A stretch of DNA of 64,000 nucleotides, from contig CAJXRZ010000015.1 in the NCBI GenBank assembly GCA_913060515.1, positions 39,178 to 103,177 of the forward strand, written 5' to 3'. Below the pieces are notes generated by a model that saw nothing but the letters and a program-made list of their open reading frames with translations, had not been told where the DNA came from and made no database searches. Positions within the stretch are counted from its first letter, which is position 1. The number at the start of each line of letters is the position of its first letter. Positions 53,854 through 62,680 of the stretch are shown piece by piece. The translations under genes and the position numbers were made by a program. This stretch comes from an uncultured Pseudomonadota bacterium. GTDB lineage: Bacteria; Myxococcota_A; UBA796; CAJQPC01.

Positions 53854-54912
53854 GTGGCGGCGTTCAAAGAAGAGATCAACGCTCAGGTGGTGGCCGCCTG
53901 GGGACAGCGTCTCGATGCGGGCCCAAGCTGGGTGCAGGAGACCGTCTTTCCCTTGGCCGGCCTGGAGCTCAAAGCCCGGGTGCAACACTTGGCCCAGGCC
54001 ATCTGGCGAGTGCTTGGCCCAGATCTACTCCCAGCCCTTAAAAGGCTCGAGACCGCAGCTCTGAGCGAGCCCCCCCTCAAGGCCTTCGCAGCCTGGCCAG
54101 CCTTCACGATGGTGGCCGAGAACGGCCTGGAGCACCCTGCACAGAGCCTGAAATGCTTGGGCGTGCTCACCCACCTCTTCTCCGCTGAGTTCGCGGTGCG
54201 GCCCTTCATCGATGCCCACCCCAAGCTGGCGATGGAGCAGATGCTGGCCTGGACCACCCACACGGACGAACACCGGCGACGCTTGGCCAGCGAAGGCTGC
54301 CGAACGCGCCTGCCCTGGGGTGGCAACCTGCGGGCCTTGATCGCGGACCCCAGCCCCATCCTGCCCATCCTGGAAGCGCTCAAGGACGATGAGGCGGAGT
54401 ACGTGCGACGCAGCGTGGCCAACAACCTGAACGACTTGGCCAAGGACCACCCGGACCTGACCATGGAGATCTGTGAGCGTTGGACGAAGGGCGCCTCCAA
54501 GGACCGCCTACGGCTCATCAAACACGGCCTACGCACCCTCATCAAGGCCGGCAATCCCAGGGCCCTGGCCATCATCGGCGTGGGAGAACCTGAGCTGGGC
54601 GAGCTGCTGTTCACGGCCTCCTCAGCGGTGAAGCTGGGAGAGCATCTGGAGCTCTCTCTGCAGGCCGAACTTCCAAAGAAACAGAAGTTGGTCGTGGACT
54701 TTGCGCTGCACTTGCTGCACAAGAACGGGGAGCATGGCCGCAAGGTGTTCAAGTGGCGCACCCTCACAGCGCCGGCCGGTCCGCTGGAGCTGAGCAAGCG
54801 GCATCCGATCAAGGCGGTGACCGTGCGCAGCTACTACCCAGGGGTGCAGAGCGTCGAGCTGCTCATCAATGGGCGAAGCGTCCAGACGGTGGACTTTGAG
54901 CTGACGCTCTAG
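53854..54912 (+). CDS. DNA alkylation repair protein (AlkD/AlkC-like, HEAT repeats)
   Basis: A 352-residue, entirely helical protein. The segment EYVRRSVANNLNDLAKDHPDLTMEICERW is characteristic of the DNA alkylation repair HEAT-repeat family, whose members cut alkylated bases such as 3-methyladenine out of DNA. The C-terminal part (from about residue 290) folds into a small beta domain, as in AlkC-type proteins (VRSYYPGVQSVELLINGRSVQTVDFEL). It starts with GTG right after the preceding stop, so the two genes are transcribed together. Confidence 0.85.
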   Translation: MAAFKEEINAQVVAAWGQRLDAGPSWVQETVFPLAGLELKARVQHLAQAIWRVLGPDLLPALKRLETAALSEPPLKAFAAWPAFTMVAENGLEHPAQSLKCLGVLTHLFSAEFAVRPFIDAHPKLAMEQMLAWTTHTDEHRRRLASEGCRTRLPWGGNLRALIADPSPILPILEALKDDEAEYVRRSVANNLNDLAKDHPDLTMEICERWTKGASKDRLRLIKHGLRTLIKAGNPRALAIIGVGEPELGELLFTASSAVKLGEHLELSLQAELPKKQKLVVDFALHLLHKNGEHGRKVFKWRTLTAPAGPLELSKRHPIKAVTVRSYYPGVQSVELLINGRSVQTVDFELTL

Positions 54913-54917
54913 TCGGC

Positions 54918-55295
54918 CTAGTTCATGTCCAGCGCGTGCTCCATGAGCTGCTCAATGCTCGCGTAGCGCAGGGCCGCCATGTGGGTGCTGGCCAGGACCA
55001 ACTTGGGTGCACTCCCAGCATCTCTGGCCTCGCCCCAGCGGGACGCACAGAGGCACCACTTGTCTCCGGGCTTGAGCCCCGGGAAGCCCATCTCGGGCCG
55101 AGGCGTACTCAAGTCATTCCCTCGCGCCTTGGAGAAGGCCAGGAACTCGGCGCTCATCTCCGCACACACCGTGTGGGAGCCCCGGTCGTTCTGGTCGGTG
55201 TTGCAGCAGCCGTCCCGGAACCAGCCGGTCATGGGGTCAATGGAGCAGGGCTGCAGAGGCTGGCCCAAGACGTTCTTGGCGGGAGGCTTTTTCAT
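54918..55295 (-). CDS. DUF2237 family protein
   Basis: A 125-residue protein with the DUF2237 signature: NVLGQPLQPCS...TGWFRDGCCNT...GSHTVCAEMSAEFLAFSK and GLKPGDKWCLCASRWGEA. The conserved Cys residues are present. The family has no known activity. It lies 8 bases downstream of yaaA on the same strand and probably shares its transcript. Confidence 0.9.
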   Translation of the reverse strand: MKKPPAKNVLGQPLQPCSIDPMTGWFRDGCCNTDQNDRGSHTVCAEMSAEFLAFSKARGNDLSTPRPEMGFPGLKPGDKWCLCASRWGEARDAGSAPKLVLASTHMAALRYASIEQLMEHALDMN

Positions 55296-55303
55296 CGTGG
55301 ACC

Positions 55304-56080
55304 TTAGGATTTGGGTGGCGGCTGCTTGCGCTCAAAGACCCAGCTATCCCCGTCGGAGAGCTTGGCGCTGAAGCGGTAGCCCATCACGCGGCTCGTCTTG
55401 ATCTGCTCGGGGTCCTGCACCTGTTGCTGCACAAACCACCGGGCCATCGCCCCCCGGGCGCGCTTGGCGTAGAAGCTGATGACGCGGCTCTTGCCTTCCT
55501 TCTTGTCCCGGAACACCGGCGTGACAATGCGGGCGCCCAGGGCCTTCTTGTCCACGGCCTTGAAGTACTCGTTGCTGGCCAGGTTGAGCACCACGCCATC
55601 GCCCAAGTCTTCGGCCAGGGACGGCGCGACCGTGCCCTTCCAGAAGTGGTACAGGTTCTTGCCCCGGGGATTCTCCAGTCGGGTCCCCATCTCTAGGCGA
55701 TAGGGCTGCATCAAATCCAAGGGCCGCAGCACGCCATAGAGACCGCTGAGGATGCGCACGTGGTCCTGTGCCCAGTCCAGCTCCTTCTCGGAGAGGGTCT
55801 CGGCCTCCAGCCCTTTGTACACGTCCCCGTCAAAGGCGAAGATGGCCGGATGGGCGTTCTGGAGGGTGAAAGGAAAGCCCAGCTTGGCGAAGCGTTCCCG
55901 GTTCAAGTCTCCCAGGTCCTCGGAGATGTGCATCAGCTCTTGCAGCGCTTGCGAGGACAGCGGACGGGCAACCTTGAGCAGCTCCTGGATGTCTTGCTGG
56001 AGCCTGGGCTGTGTGGCGCACGCGGTGGGTGGGGTTTCCAGGGTGCGCAGGGACTTTGCGGGTGAGAGAAGGGCGAGCAT
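55304..56080 (-). CDS. yaaA: Peroxide-stress protein YaaA (UPF0246)
   Basis: A 258-residue protein with the YaaA landmarks: MLALLSPAKSL at the N-terminus, AIFAFDGDVYKGL, RILSGLYGVLRPLDLMQPYRLEMGTRL, NLASNEYFKAV, and GAMARWFVQQQV near the end. YaaA lowers free iron and DNA damage under peroxide stress in Escherichia coli. GGAGGA lies 5 bases before the ATG at 56080; a TTG three bases upstream was rejected. With the DUF2237 gene it forms a short unit. Confidence 0.96.
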   Translation of the reverse strand: MLALLSPAKSLRTLETPPTACATQPRLQQDIQELLKVARPLSSQALQELMHISEDLGDLNRERFAKLGFPFTLQNAHPAIFAFDGDVYKGLEAETLSEKELDWAQDHVRILSGLYGVLRPLDLMQPYRLEMGTRLENPRGKNLYHFWKGTVAPSLAEDLGDGVVLNLASNEYFKAVDKKALGARIVTPVFRDKKEGKSRVISFYAKRARGAMARWFVQQQVQDPEQIKTSRVMGYRFSAKLSDGDSWVFERKQPPPKS

Positions 56081-56128
56081 CAATTCCTCCGGTCCTCATC
56101 TATCCACTTGAGAGCAAAGCGTGCGCAG

Positions 56129-57439
56129 CTACTCCACCGGCACGCCCCACTTCTCAAAGACCTCCGCGGTGTTCTGACCCGCTGCCAGGTCAAAGCGACC
56201 CTTCACGTAGCCCCAGATCGAGGCCTCGGTCCCGTCGTAGGCAATGTCGCTGTTGCTCTGGCTGTTCATGCCCTGGAAGAAGTCGTCGTAGAAGCTGGCG
56301 CCGTACTCCGACTCAAAGTCCTTCAGGAAGCAGAGCTGCAAGAAGGGGTCTGCCGCAAGGGTCTCGTACTCGCCACCGGCCAGGTAGCTCTCCTTGCCAT
56401 CACAGTAGGTCTCGTAGTTGGGCTGGTTCTCGGTGCGCTCCAGCTCTTCGAGCACCCGAATGGTGAAGAGATTCGGCCAGCTCTCCAGGTTGACGTACTG
56501 GTAGACCCACGTGCCGTTCACAAAGCTGAAGCAGTGCCCCAGCTCGTGGGCAAAGCCCCAGATGTCCGTGTTGGGTTCAGCGGCCCGCAGGATGCGCTGG
56601 TCCTCTCCGCCGTCAAAGAGCGCAGGCACGCCGCGAACGGGGTTGCTGGCCAGCATGTAGGCAAAGTCTTCGATGGAGGCATCGGGCACCCAACGGATGC
56701 GCTCACCCTCAAAGGGAGCGGCGCCACGCATGCTCTCTTCGATCTCGTAGATCCGGTCCATGGTGTCCATCGCAGCTTGCGCTGTGGCCATGTCCGCGAC
56801 CACCTGATCCGCTGGCAGGGTCACCAGGTGGTGGGCGCTCTGGAGCTCCACCCAGCCGCTGCTGACCTGGTCAAAGGGGTAGTCGAGAAGACTGTCGATG
56901 GAGACGGTGGGCACCGTGTCCGCAGAGGCGCTGACCGTCACCTGGAGCGCGCCATCCGCCCGCAGGCGCTCCCCGTAGGCATCTCCCAGGTCGGTGGCGA
57001 AGATCATGCCCACGTACACAACATCATCGCTCTCTGCGGTGAAGCTTGCGCCAGCACCAACACAGCTCAACGCGTCCTCAAAGCGCAGGCCACTGCGCAC
57101 CGCCAGAGAGCCAAGGGCGCAGCCGCGCTGCTCTCCAAGGGCTGCATCCCCCTCTGTGCTGAGCGCCTGGCCGTCCAGCTCCCAGGTGCCGGTCGCGGTG
57201 ATCTCCAGGGTCTCCCCTTCTCGCAGAAACACACCGGTGTTCACCCAGTGCGCGTCGGCCGGGACATCGAAGCTGTGCTCACCGTAGGGACCGCTGGGCG
57301 TGACCGCCGCAGGGCCAATGCCCAAGGTGGGATCCGCAGCGCTATCGGCCGTGTCCGCACCCGTCTCTGGGTCGACGACGCCTTTGGTGCAGGCCAACAG
57401 GGGGGCAAGGACAAGAGCGCTGAGCAGGGCACGGGTCAT
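56129..57439 (-). CDS. M60-like metallopeptidase lipoprotein
   Basis: A 436-residue lipoprotein (MTRALLSALVLAPLLAC, lipobox LLAC) with a short Asp/Thr-rich linker. Its N-terminal domain is a LecA/PA-IL-like beta-sandwich (VFLREGETLEITATGTWELDG), often sugar-binding. The C-terminal region has AHELGHCFSF (about residue 300) with the following W-YQYVNLESWPNL pattern of M60/enhancin gluzincins, which cleave mucin-like glycoproteins. The start at 57439 fits GGAG upstream. It is the second gluzincin lipoprotein in the window. Confidence 0.8.
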   Translation of the reverse strand: MTRALLSALVLAPLLACTKGVVDPETGADTADSAADPTLGIGPAAVTPSGPYGEHSFDVPADAHWVNTGVFLREGETLEITATGTWELDGQALSTEGDAALGEQRGCALGSLAVRSGLRFEDALSCVGAGASFTAESDDVVYVGMIFATDLGDAYGERLRADGALQVTVSASADTVPTVSIDSLLDYPFDQVSSGWVELQSAHHLVTLPADQVVADMATAQAAMDTMDRIYEIEESMRGAAPFEGERIRWVPDASIEDFAYMLASNPVRGVPALFDGGEDQRILRAAEPNTDIWGFAHELGHCFSFVNGTWVYQYVNLESWPNLFTIRVLEELERTENQPNYETYCDGKESYLAGGEYETLAADPFLQLCFLKDFESEYGASFYDDFFQGMNSQSNSDIAYDGTEASIWGYVKGRFDLAAGQNTAEVFEKWGVPVE

Positions 57440-57514
57440 GGACTCTCCAGGCCTCCAGTGTAGGGCGAGAACCCATCGCCGTCCCTGTCTCGGCATCTCA
57501 GCAGCAGTCCTGGC

Positions 57515-58156
57515 CTAAAAGAGCTGCCAAGCCTTGGAAGCCTGGATGCTCTCGGCCTGGTCCAGAAAGCGCGCGCCATCGGCATCCTTGAGCGCCACTA
57601 CCCGCAAGAGCTGCACCTGGCTCGCGTCCTCTCCAGGCCGGGCCATCACGTAGCGCAGGTCCTCCGGTCGGCTCTCCATGTTCGGAAAGTCCAAGAGCGC
57701 TGCCTTCTCCGGAGCGGGCAACAGGCCCACGTCAGGCCCGAGCTCCAAGCCAAGGTCCGGCGGAACCTCCTCCAGATCCACCAGATCCCCAGGCTGGTAG
57801 ACCCCAGCGGGGACCTGCATTGCCAGCTGATAGAGCACCTCCACGAGCGCCGGGGACTCCTGCTCGGCGTAGGCGATGAACTCCGTGGGCGGGTGTCCGT
57901 CCCAGGCATTCGAGATGCTCACCCCAGCGCTCACATAGGTCCAATAGGGCCGGGTTGGGCTGGGCGAGAAGGAGAACACCAACACGTCTTCAAAGCCCGG
58001 ATCTCGGCCGGCCACCGGGTACTCCCTCTGGTTCTCCTCGCCCATCTCATCGAAGAGGTGCACGATCCAGCGCGCCCGACCGACAAAGCGCATGGCATCG
58101 CGCGGGCTCTCCGGCTCTGGGGCTGCCCCGAAGAGCGACTTCAGGAAGTCGAACAC
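57515..58156 (-). CDS. Suppressor-of-fused (SUFU) domain protein
   Basis: A 213-residue protein with the SUFU fold: VLVFSFSPSPTRPYWTYVSAGVS, a HPPTEFIAYAEQES segment, VLYQLAMQVP and GLLPAPEKAALLDFPN. Bacterial SUFU domains often act as immunity proteins against toxins or as scaffolds. Its start lies 16 bases inside the end of the Rieske gene, so it is read in the same message. No toxin gene is beside it. Confidence 0.8.
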   Translation of the reverse strand: MFDFLKSLFGAAPEPESPRDAMRFVGRARWIVHLFDEMGEENQREYPVAGRDPGFEDVLVFSFSPSPTRPYWTYVSAGVSISNAWDGHPPTEFIAYAEQESPALVEVLYQLAMQVPAGVYQPGDLVDLEEVPPDLGLELGPDVGLLPAPEKAALLDFPNMESRPEDLRYVMARPGEDASQVQLLRVVALKDADGARFLDQAESIQASKAWQLF

Positions 58157-59196
58157 TGGGCCAGCGCCTCAGCGAGACGGCGGCGGAACTCGACCACCCC
58201 GGCCTCGTGCTCAGGATGCAGAGTGCCTGGCCCAACCATGCTGGAGCGCATGCCGGCCTGAACCCGACGCACGATTTGTTGGTCTTCGGCTTCGGTCTGG
58301 GCCACGGCGCTCACCTCGTTTCGGCTGCCGATGTGGTCAAAGACCCAGGTGTGGTAGCGAACGAGCGTCTCATCGCCGGCCCGCGGCTCGATGCGGTTCA
58401 TCGACAGACCCCAGGGGTAGACATTGATCATCGTGTTGGGCCAGAGCCAGACGTACAGGGCCCGGATGCGCTGCCCCTCCAAGGGGTGTCCTTTGGGCAA
58501 GTCCAGACACTGCTGCTCAGCGCTGGCGGCTCCGATCTGTAGGGTGCCGCACTCCAGAGTCTCGTATCGGTAGCTGGGCAAGGAGAGCTGCCGGCTCAAG
58601 TCCGGGTGTACGAAGGGCAGGTGCAGACCCTCCAGGTAGTTCTCTACGTACAGGGCCCAGTTTGCCGAGATGTGGTGGTCCTCTTCCCGCAACAAGACCT
58701 GCCCCGGGCGCTCCACCAGCTCCCCAATCCAAGGGTCAAGCTCCGCACGGATGTCCTCGAACGAGGTCAGCGGGTCCAAGGAGGCAAAGCGCAGCGGCCC
58801 CCACTCCTCCACCTCGATCTCCGGGAGGTGGTCGGCCTCGGAAGGGAATCCCTCCAGCTCGTCAAAGCCCGGCGCAGCCTCGCAGCGACCGGCCAGTGAA
58901 AAGCGGCGTCCGTGGTAGGGGCAGCGCAGGCTTCTCTGCTGGCAAGGGGTCTCAATCAGCGTGGCCCCTCGGTGGGTGCAGACATTGGGCAGCAGGGCCC
59001 ACGGGGTCCGCACCAAGGGCTCATCGAGCAGGCCCGGCAGCATCACGAAAGGACGCAGCTCCGGGCCCTCTTCGAGCAGGTGCGGGTCCAGCAGTTGCCA
59101 AGAGGCACGAAAGAGTGCGCGGGAGCGCGCGTGCATCTTTGGGTCTTGCAAGAGACGCGGGTCCAGGAGCGCCGGAGCCGAGGGAGTCTCGGCCAT
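58141..59196 (-). CDS. Rieske non-heme iron oxygenase, alpha subunit type
   Basis: A 351-residue aromatic-ring-hydroxylating oxygenase-like protein. The Rieske cluster ligands are CTHRG and CPYHG (spaced as usual near residues 75-95); the catalytic iron site is NWALYVENYLEGLHLPFVHP with the two His, and a later acidic ligand would complete it. Substrates range from aromatics to sterols and choline-like amines. The ATG overlaps the stop of the SRPBCC gene (TGATG); the SUFU gene overlaps its end. Confidence 0.92.
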   Translation of the reverse strand: MAETPSAPALLDPRLLQDPKMHARSRALFRASWQLLDPHLLEEGPELRPFVMLPGLLDEPLVRTPWALLPNVCTHRGATLIETPCQQRSLRCPYHGRRFSLAGRCEAAPGFDELEGFPSEADHLPEIEVEEWGPLRFASLDPLTSFEDIRAELDPWIGELVERPGQVLLREEDHHISANWALYVENYLEGLHLPFVHPDLSRQLSLPSYRYETLECGTLQIGAASAEQQCLDLPKGHPLEGQRIRALYVWLWPNTMINVYPWGLSMNRIEPRAGDETLVRYHTWVFDHIGSRNEVSAVAQTEAEDQQIVRRVQAGMRSSMVGPGTLHPEHEAGVVEFRRRLAEALAQCSTS

Positions 59197-59597
59197 CAGT
59201 GGATGTTGGCCTGGGCGGTCCAAGCAGCCAGGTCCTTGAAGTAGGCGCTGGTCCAGCCATTGACGAACTGCTTGTACAAGCGTTTGGGGATCTGATCTTG
59301 GGTCACGATGAAGCGGCAGCCTTGGGGAGTGGACTGCAGTCGAATCTCCACGCGGCTGTCCGGCTCATTGGTCTCAAAGTCGTGGGTGCGCCAGGTCTGC
59401 ACGATGAGCTCCGGGCGGCGCAGAGCCACAAAGACCCCGGTCACAGCGCCGGACCAGAGGGACACCATGCCGCCGATCTTGCCCTCGGCGACCGCGGGTG
59501 CTCCCGTGATGGCGGCCTGCTTGGCCGTGTCGGTGTAGGCGTCAAAGACGTGCTCTCGGGTGCAGAACAGGTCCACCTTGAGCTGCAGGCTGGTCAT
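59196..59597 (-). CDS. SRPBCC (AHSA1-like) ligand-binding protein
   Basis: A 133-residue protein with the helix-grip fold of the AHSA1/START superfamily: the opening KVDLFCTREHVFDAYTDTAKQAAITG, then GGMVSLWSGAVTGVFV and a long C-terminal helix FVNGWTSAYFKDLAAW. Such proteins bind hydrophobic ligands. It heads the SRPBCC-Rieske-SUFU unit, so it may deliver or sense the Rieske substrate. The start at 59597 fits the fold. It is divergent from the M50 protease gene. Confidence 0.85.
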   Translation of the reverse strand: MTSLQLKVDLFCTREHVFDAYTDTAKQAAITGAPAVAEGKIGGMVSLWSGAVTGVFVALRRPELIVQTWRTHDFETNEPDSRVEIRLQSTPQGCRFIVTQDQIPKRLYKQFVNGWTSAYFKDLAAWTAQANIH

Positions 59598-59652
59598 CTT
59601 GAATCCGGGCTGGGCCCTTTGTGGGCAGGGCGGGGTGCCTACATTGCACCAC

Positions 59653-60642
59653 ATGCAGACCCCAGAGACCCCAGCACAGCCCCAGCGGCGCCTCCGCCGC
59701 CCCACAGGACCGGTAGAAGCGAAGAGCACCCCGCTGACCGAGAAGCTCAAGAAATGGGGGCCTCTGGGCGCGGGACTGATCTTTGTCTTGGGCAAGCTGA
59801 AGTGGGCACTGGTGGCCGCCAAGTTCCTCAAGCTGCACACCCTGCTCTCCATGCTGCTCATGGTCGCGGTCTATGCCCAGCTCTGGGGTTGGAAGTTCGC
59901 GCTCGGCTTTGTGCTGCTCATCTTCGTTCACGAGATGGGCCACGCCCTGACCATGCGGGCCCTGGGAATCCCAGCCGGCGCGCCGGTCTTCATCCCCTTT
60001 ATGGGCGCCGTCATCGCCATGAAGGGCCGTCCAAAGGACGCCTGGGTCGAAGCGCTCGTTGGCATTGGAGGGCCTGCCCTGGGAACCCTGGGGGCCATGG
60101 CTGTGCTCGCGGTCGCTGTGATCACCGGAGAGCCCTTCTGGTACGCCCTGGCGGCCACCGGATTCTTGATCAACCTCTTCAACATGCTGCCCATCAGCCC
60201 CATGGACGGCGGCCGCATCACCGGCGTGATCAGCCGCTGGATCTGGATCCCCGGCTACCTGCTGGGCATCGGCGTGTTCTTGCTCACCTGGAGCCCCATC
60301 CTGGGCCTGATTCTCCTGCTCGGCACCATGCAGGTCTGGCGGAGCTTCAAGACGCCGGAGGACTACTACAAGGTGGGCACCCCCAAGCGCGTCGCCATGG
60401 CCGGCGCCTACTTTGGACTGCTGGCCATCATGGCGGTGGGCATGGTGTTCTCCGAGGCGCCGATTGCGGACCTCTCGAACAGCACCTCAGCTGGGCTGTT
60501 GCCGGCGGGTTTGTGGGCCTTGGGCAGTGGGGCCTGGGGGTGGTTGGAGAAGCGCTTCCGGGGCTTGGCCGACGAAGCGAGACCTAGCCTGCAGGTCTCG
60601 CCAACCCTCACGCCCGCGACAGCCACACCGCCAGCTCGTTGA
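59653..60642 (+). CDS. Site-2-protease (M50) family intramembrane protease
   Basis: A 329-residue polytopic protein. The zinc site FVHEMGH (His93, Glu94, His97) sits in a transmembrane helix, and the second motif NMLPISPMDGGRI supplies the Asp. There is no PDZ domain, unlike RseP, so it belongs to the short SREBP-like/FtsH-less class. It may release membrane-bound regulators. A short helical N-terminus and a Pro/Thr-rich tail extend the core. Confidence 0.92.
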   Translation: MQTPETPAQPQRRLRRPTGPVEAKSTPLTEKLKKWGPLGAGLIFVLGKLKWALVAAKFLKLHTLLSMLLMVAVYAQLWGWKFALGFVLLIFVHEMGHALTMRALGIPAGAPVFIPFMGAVIAMKGRPKDAWVEALVGIGGPALGTLGAMAVLAVAVITGEPFWYALAATGFLINLFNMLPISPMDGGRITGVISRWIWIPGYLLGIGVFLLTWSPILGLILLLGTMQVWRSFKTPEDYYKVGTPKRVAMAGAYFGLLAIMAVGMVFSEAPIADLSNSTSAGLLPAGLWALGSGAWGWLEKRFRGLADEARPSLQVSPTLTPATATPPAR

Positions 60643-60838
60643 AAGGGGGACAGCGAATTGGCACTGGCTCAAGCTACCCCCTGGCCTCAGGGTTGCGTCA
60701 CTTCACAGAACAAAACGGAAAACTTAACCAGGTCGTTACTGCATTTTTGGTGTTTTCACCGAACTTGGAAGTCCACGAGCTTCACTCTGCCCCTGCTCGC
60801 CCAAAGGCAGTCACGTCAGAGGCGAGCCGGAGAACGGA

Positions 60839-61165
60839 ATGAACGGATACCTTCTTGCGCTCATCATGTTTGGGACAGCGGAAGCCGAGGCTTCGACAGA
60901 AGCAACCTGCATGGCCATGTCGACATCAGGAGCCACGAGCCTCTAAGCCAAACTCTGCCTGGGAAACCCCGAACGGTTAAAGAGCGCCAGGGACAGATGG
61001 GACGATGCGATGACGGCATACATGGAAGCTCTTGCTTCAGCCAGCCCGGAAGAGCTCGCCAAGCTGAAGACGGAACTTGACGCAGCCACCGAGGAAGTTG
61101 ATTCAGCACTCGCCCTTGGCCGTAAGTGTCAGCGGGTGACCAAGCTTCTGCCGAAGTCCCCATGA
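60839..61165 (+). pseudogene. Small secreted protein interrupted by an in-frame TAA
   Basis: One frame runs from ATG 60839 to TGA 61163-61165, broken only by TAA at 60944-60946. Before the stop it encodes a signal peptide and short start (MNGYLLALIMFGTAEAEAST..., 35 aa). After it, the frame continues as AKLCLGNPERLKSARDRWDD and a helical, coiled-coil-like tail (EELAKLKTELDAATEEVDSAL) with an internal ATG at 61010 that would give 51 residues. GGAG precedes 60839 and the end overlaps the next gene by ATGA. It is either a broken gene or two small ORFs. Confidence 0.6.
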
Positions 61166-62211
61166 AAAAACGCAGCTTCCTGGTACTCGGAATGGCGGCC
61201 CTGCTGCTGGCAGCTTGGCTGCTTCGGGACGATGGCCGCTCTCCTCAGGAGGCTGCTACCCCCTCAGCCACACCCTCAGGCTCCGCCCAAGAGACACCTA
61301 GGGCTCGCCCTAGGCGCTCGCGTGAACTCACCCCCAACGACCGGTTCGCGGCAATCCTAAATGCCCCTAGCGAGGCCCCCGAACTCTTAGAGCTCTTCGA
61401 CGGCTATCCCATCTGCGAGATCCCAGGCGTTCAAGCACAGACCAAGGGGCTCGTGCGCTCAGACGGACTTGAGCTCCCCTTCTTCATCGTCGCGCACGGT
61501 AAGGGCGCTTTGATGGACACAGGCAGTGGCTCGGGCACCCTCCTGCTCCAGGGATACGAAGCAACGCCAATCTCCTGGATACGCGAAGAAGAGCAGCTCT
61601 GGTGTAGCGAGGTCAACCTAGTACCGACCGGGGGCCCTTGGGCGGTCACGGCAAGGGTTGTGGACGCCTCAGGATCACCGATCATCGACGGCGAAGTCTA
61701 CGGTTGCGGCCGACACGGTGACATCGTCAATGGCGAGCTGTACATGACCCTGCTCTCTGATGTTCGCTGCAAGTTAGACGTACGCGGTCCCAACAGCGCG
61801 AGGGTGGTGTTCGTGGACCCTATCGAGGCAGACATCGATCTAGGCACCATTGCGCTTCCAGAGGAAATGGGGACCCTGGGCCTGGACCTGAGCCATGCCC
61901 AGTTCCAGTGGGAACCCGGACTCCAACCGCAGGCCTTCTACATTCCGGAGCCGCCACGAGGCACCCCAGCGCAGCTCGCTGGACTCAAAGAAGGCGATTT
62001 CATCGTCGCAGTCGATGGCCTGCCGGTCGCAGGCCGACACCCGGCCGAACTCCTCATAGTGAACGTGGGAGAGACACGAACTCTGGAGCTCTCGGGCGGC
62101 CGACACTTGACCCTCACTGCAGTCCCGCTGCGCGAGATGCTAGAGCTTGCTGGCTTCTCCAAAGAAGAGGTCGCAGAGCGCCTGCCAGGGCGCTCTGGGG
62201 GCTACTACTGA
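61162..62211 (+). CDS. PDZ-domain envelope protein
   Basis: A 349-residue protein with a hydrophobic N-terminus (MKKRSFLVLGMAALLLAAWLL), a Pro/Ser/Arg-rich linker, a middle beta-rich domain with several Cys, and a C-terminal PDZ domain (about residues 260-325: GTPAQLAGLKEGDFIVAVDGLPVAGRHPAELLIVNVGETRTLEL). No protease domain is fused. Base composition and codon use are less GC-biased than in neighbours. It is translationally coupled to the interrupted small gene upstream, which may be its partner. Confidence 0.8.
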   Translation: MKKRSFLVLGMAALLLAAWLLRDDGRSPQEAATPSATPSGSAQETPRARPRRSRELTPNDRFAAILNAPSEAPELLELFDGYPICEIPGVQAQTKGLVRSDGLELPFFIVAHGKGALMDTGSGSGTLLLQGYEATPISWIREEEQLWCSEVNLVPTGGPWAVTARVVDASGSPIIDGEVYGCGRHGDIVNGELYMTLLSDVRCKLDVRGPNSARVVFVDPIEADIDLGTIALPEEMGTLGLDLSHAQFQWEPGLQPQAFYIPEPPRGTPAQLAGLKEGDFIVAVDGLPVAGRHPAELLIVNVGETRTLELSGGRHLTLTAVPLREMLELAGFSKEEVAERLPGRSGGYY

Positions 62212-62561
62212 GCTCCCACCATCAAGGCCCGCAGCTCCTCAAACACCCGCCGCGGCGGCGTCTTGTTCTTCTTCTTGGCAGGCGCCACAGCGTGGCCATC
62301 CTCCATGGAGACCCACTCCAGGCCCTCACTGGCGCAGAGAGCATCGCCCCACAAAGCACCCAAGGCAAATGCGGCGTCGTCGATGTTCTCGGCGGCGATT
62401 CGATCCTGAGCGATGGCCTGCAAGACCGCAGCGTGCAGCAGCTCAGGATCCGTTGGATCGGTGGGCATCAGCTCCCACTCGGTGAGCAGTGCAGCGCCCG
62501 ACTCAATGAGCCAGTCCAGCTCCTCGCGTTCTTCTTCGTCCAGGGGACCGGTTTCGCTCAT
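62205..62561 (-). CDS. Small acidic protein of unknown function
   Basis: A 118-residue cytoplasmic protein, acidic and helical in its first two thirds (DEEEREELDWLIESGAALL, PELLHAAVLQAIAQDRIAAENIDDAAFALGALWGDAL) and basic near the end (AKKKNKTPPRRVFEEL). The start at 62561 was preferred over one at 62639, which would add an unlikely Arg/Pro-rich lead. It converges on the PDZ gene and overlaps its last 7 bases. No family recognised. Confidence 0.6.
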   Translation of the reverse strand: MSETGPLDEEEREELDWLIESGAALLTEWELMPTDPTDPELLHAAVLQAIAQDRIAAENIDDAAFALGALWGDALCASEGLEWVSMEDGHAVAPAKKKNKTPPRRVFEELRALMVGAQ

Positions 62562-62680
62562 GCTGACCTCGTTTGCGTAAGGGGGCCTAGCCTGCCTCCG
62601 TTGTGGATGCGAGCCTGCAGGCGAGCGAGCCGGCCTCAAGAGAACGGGAACCCACAGAGAGCGCTAAGGTCAGCCCATCC

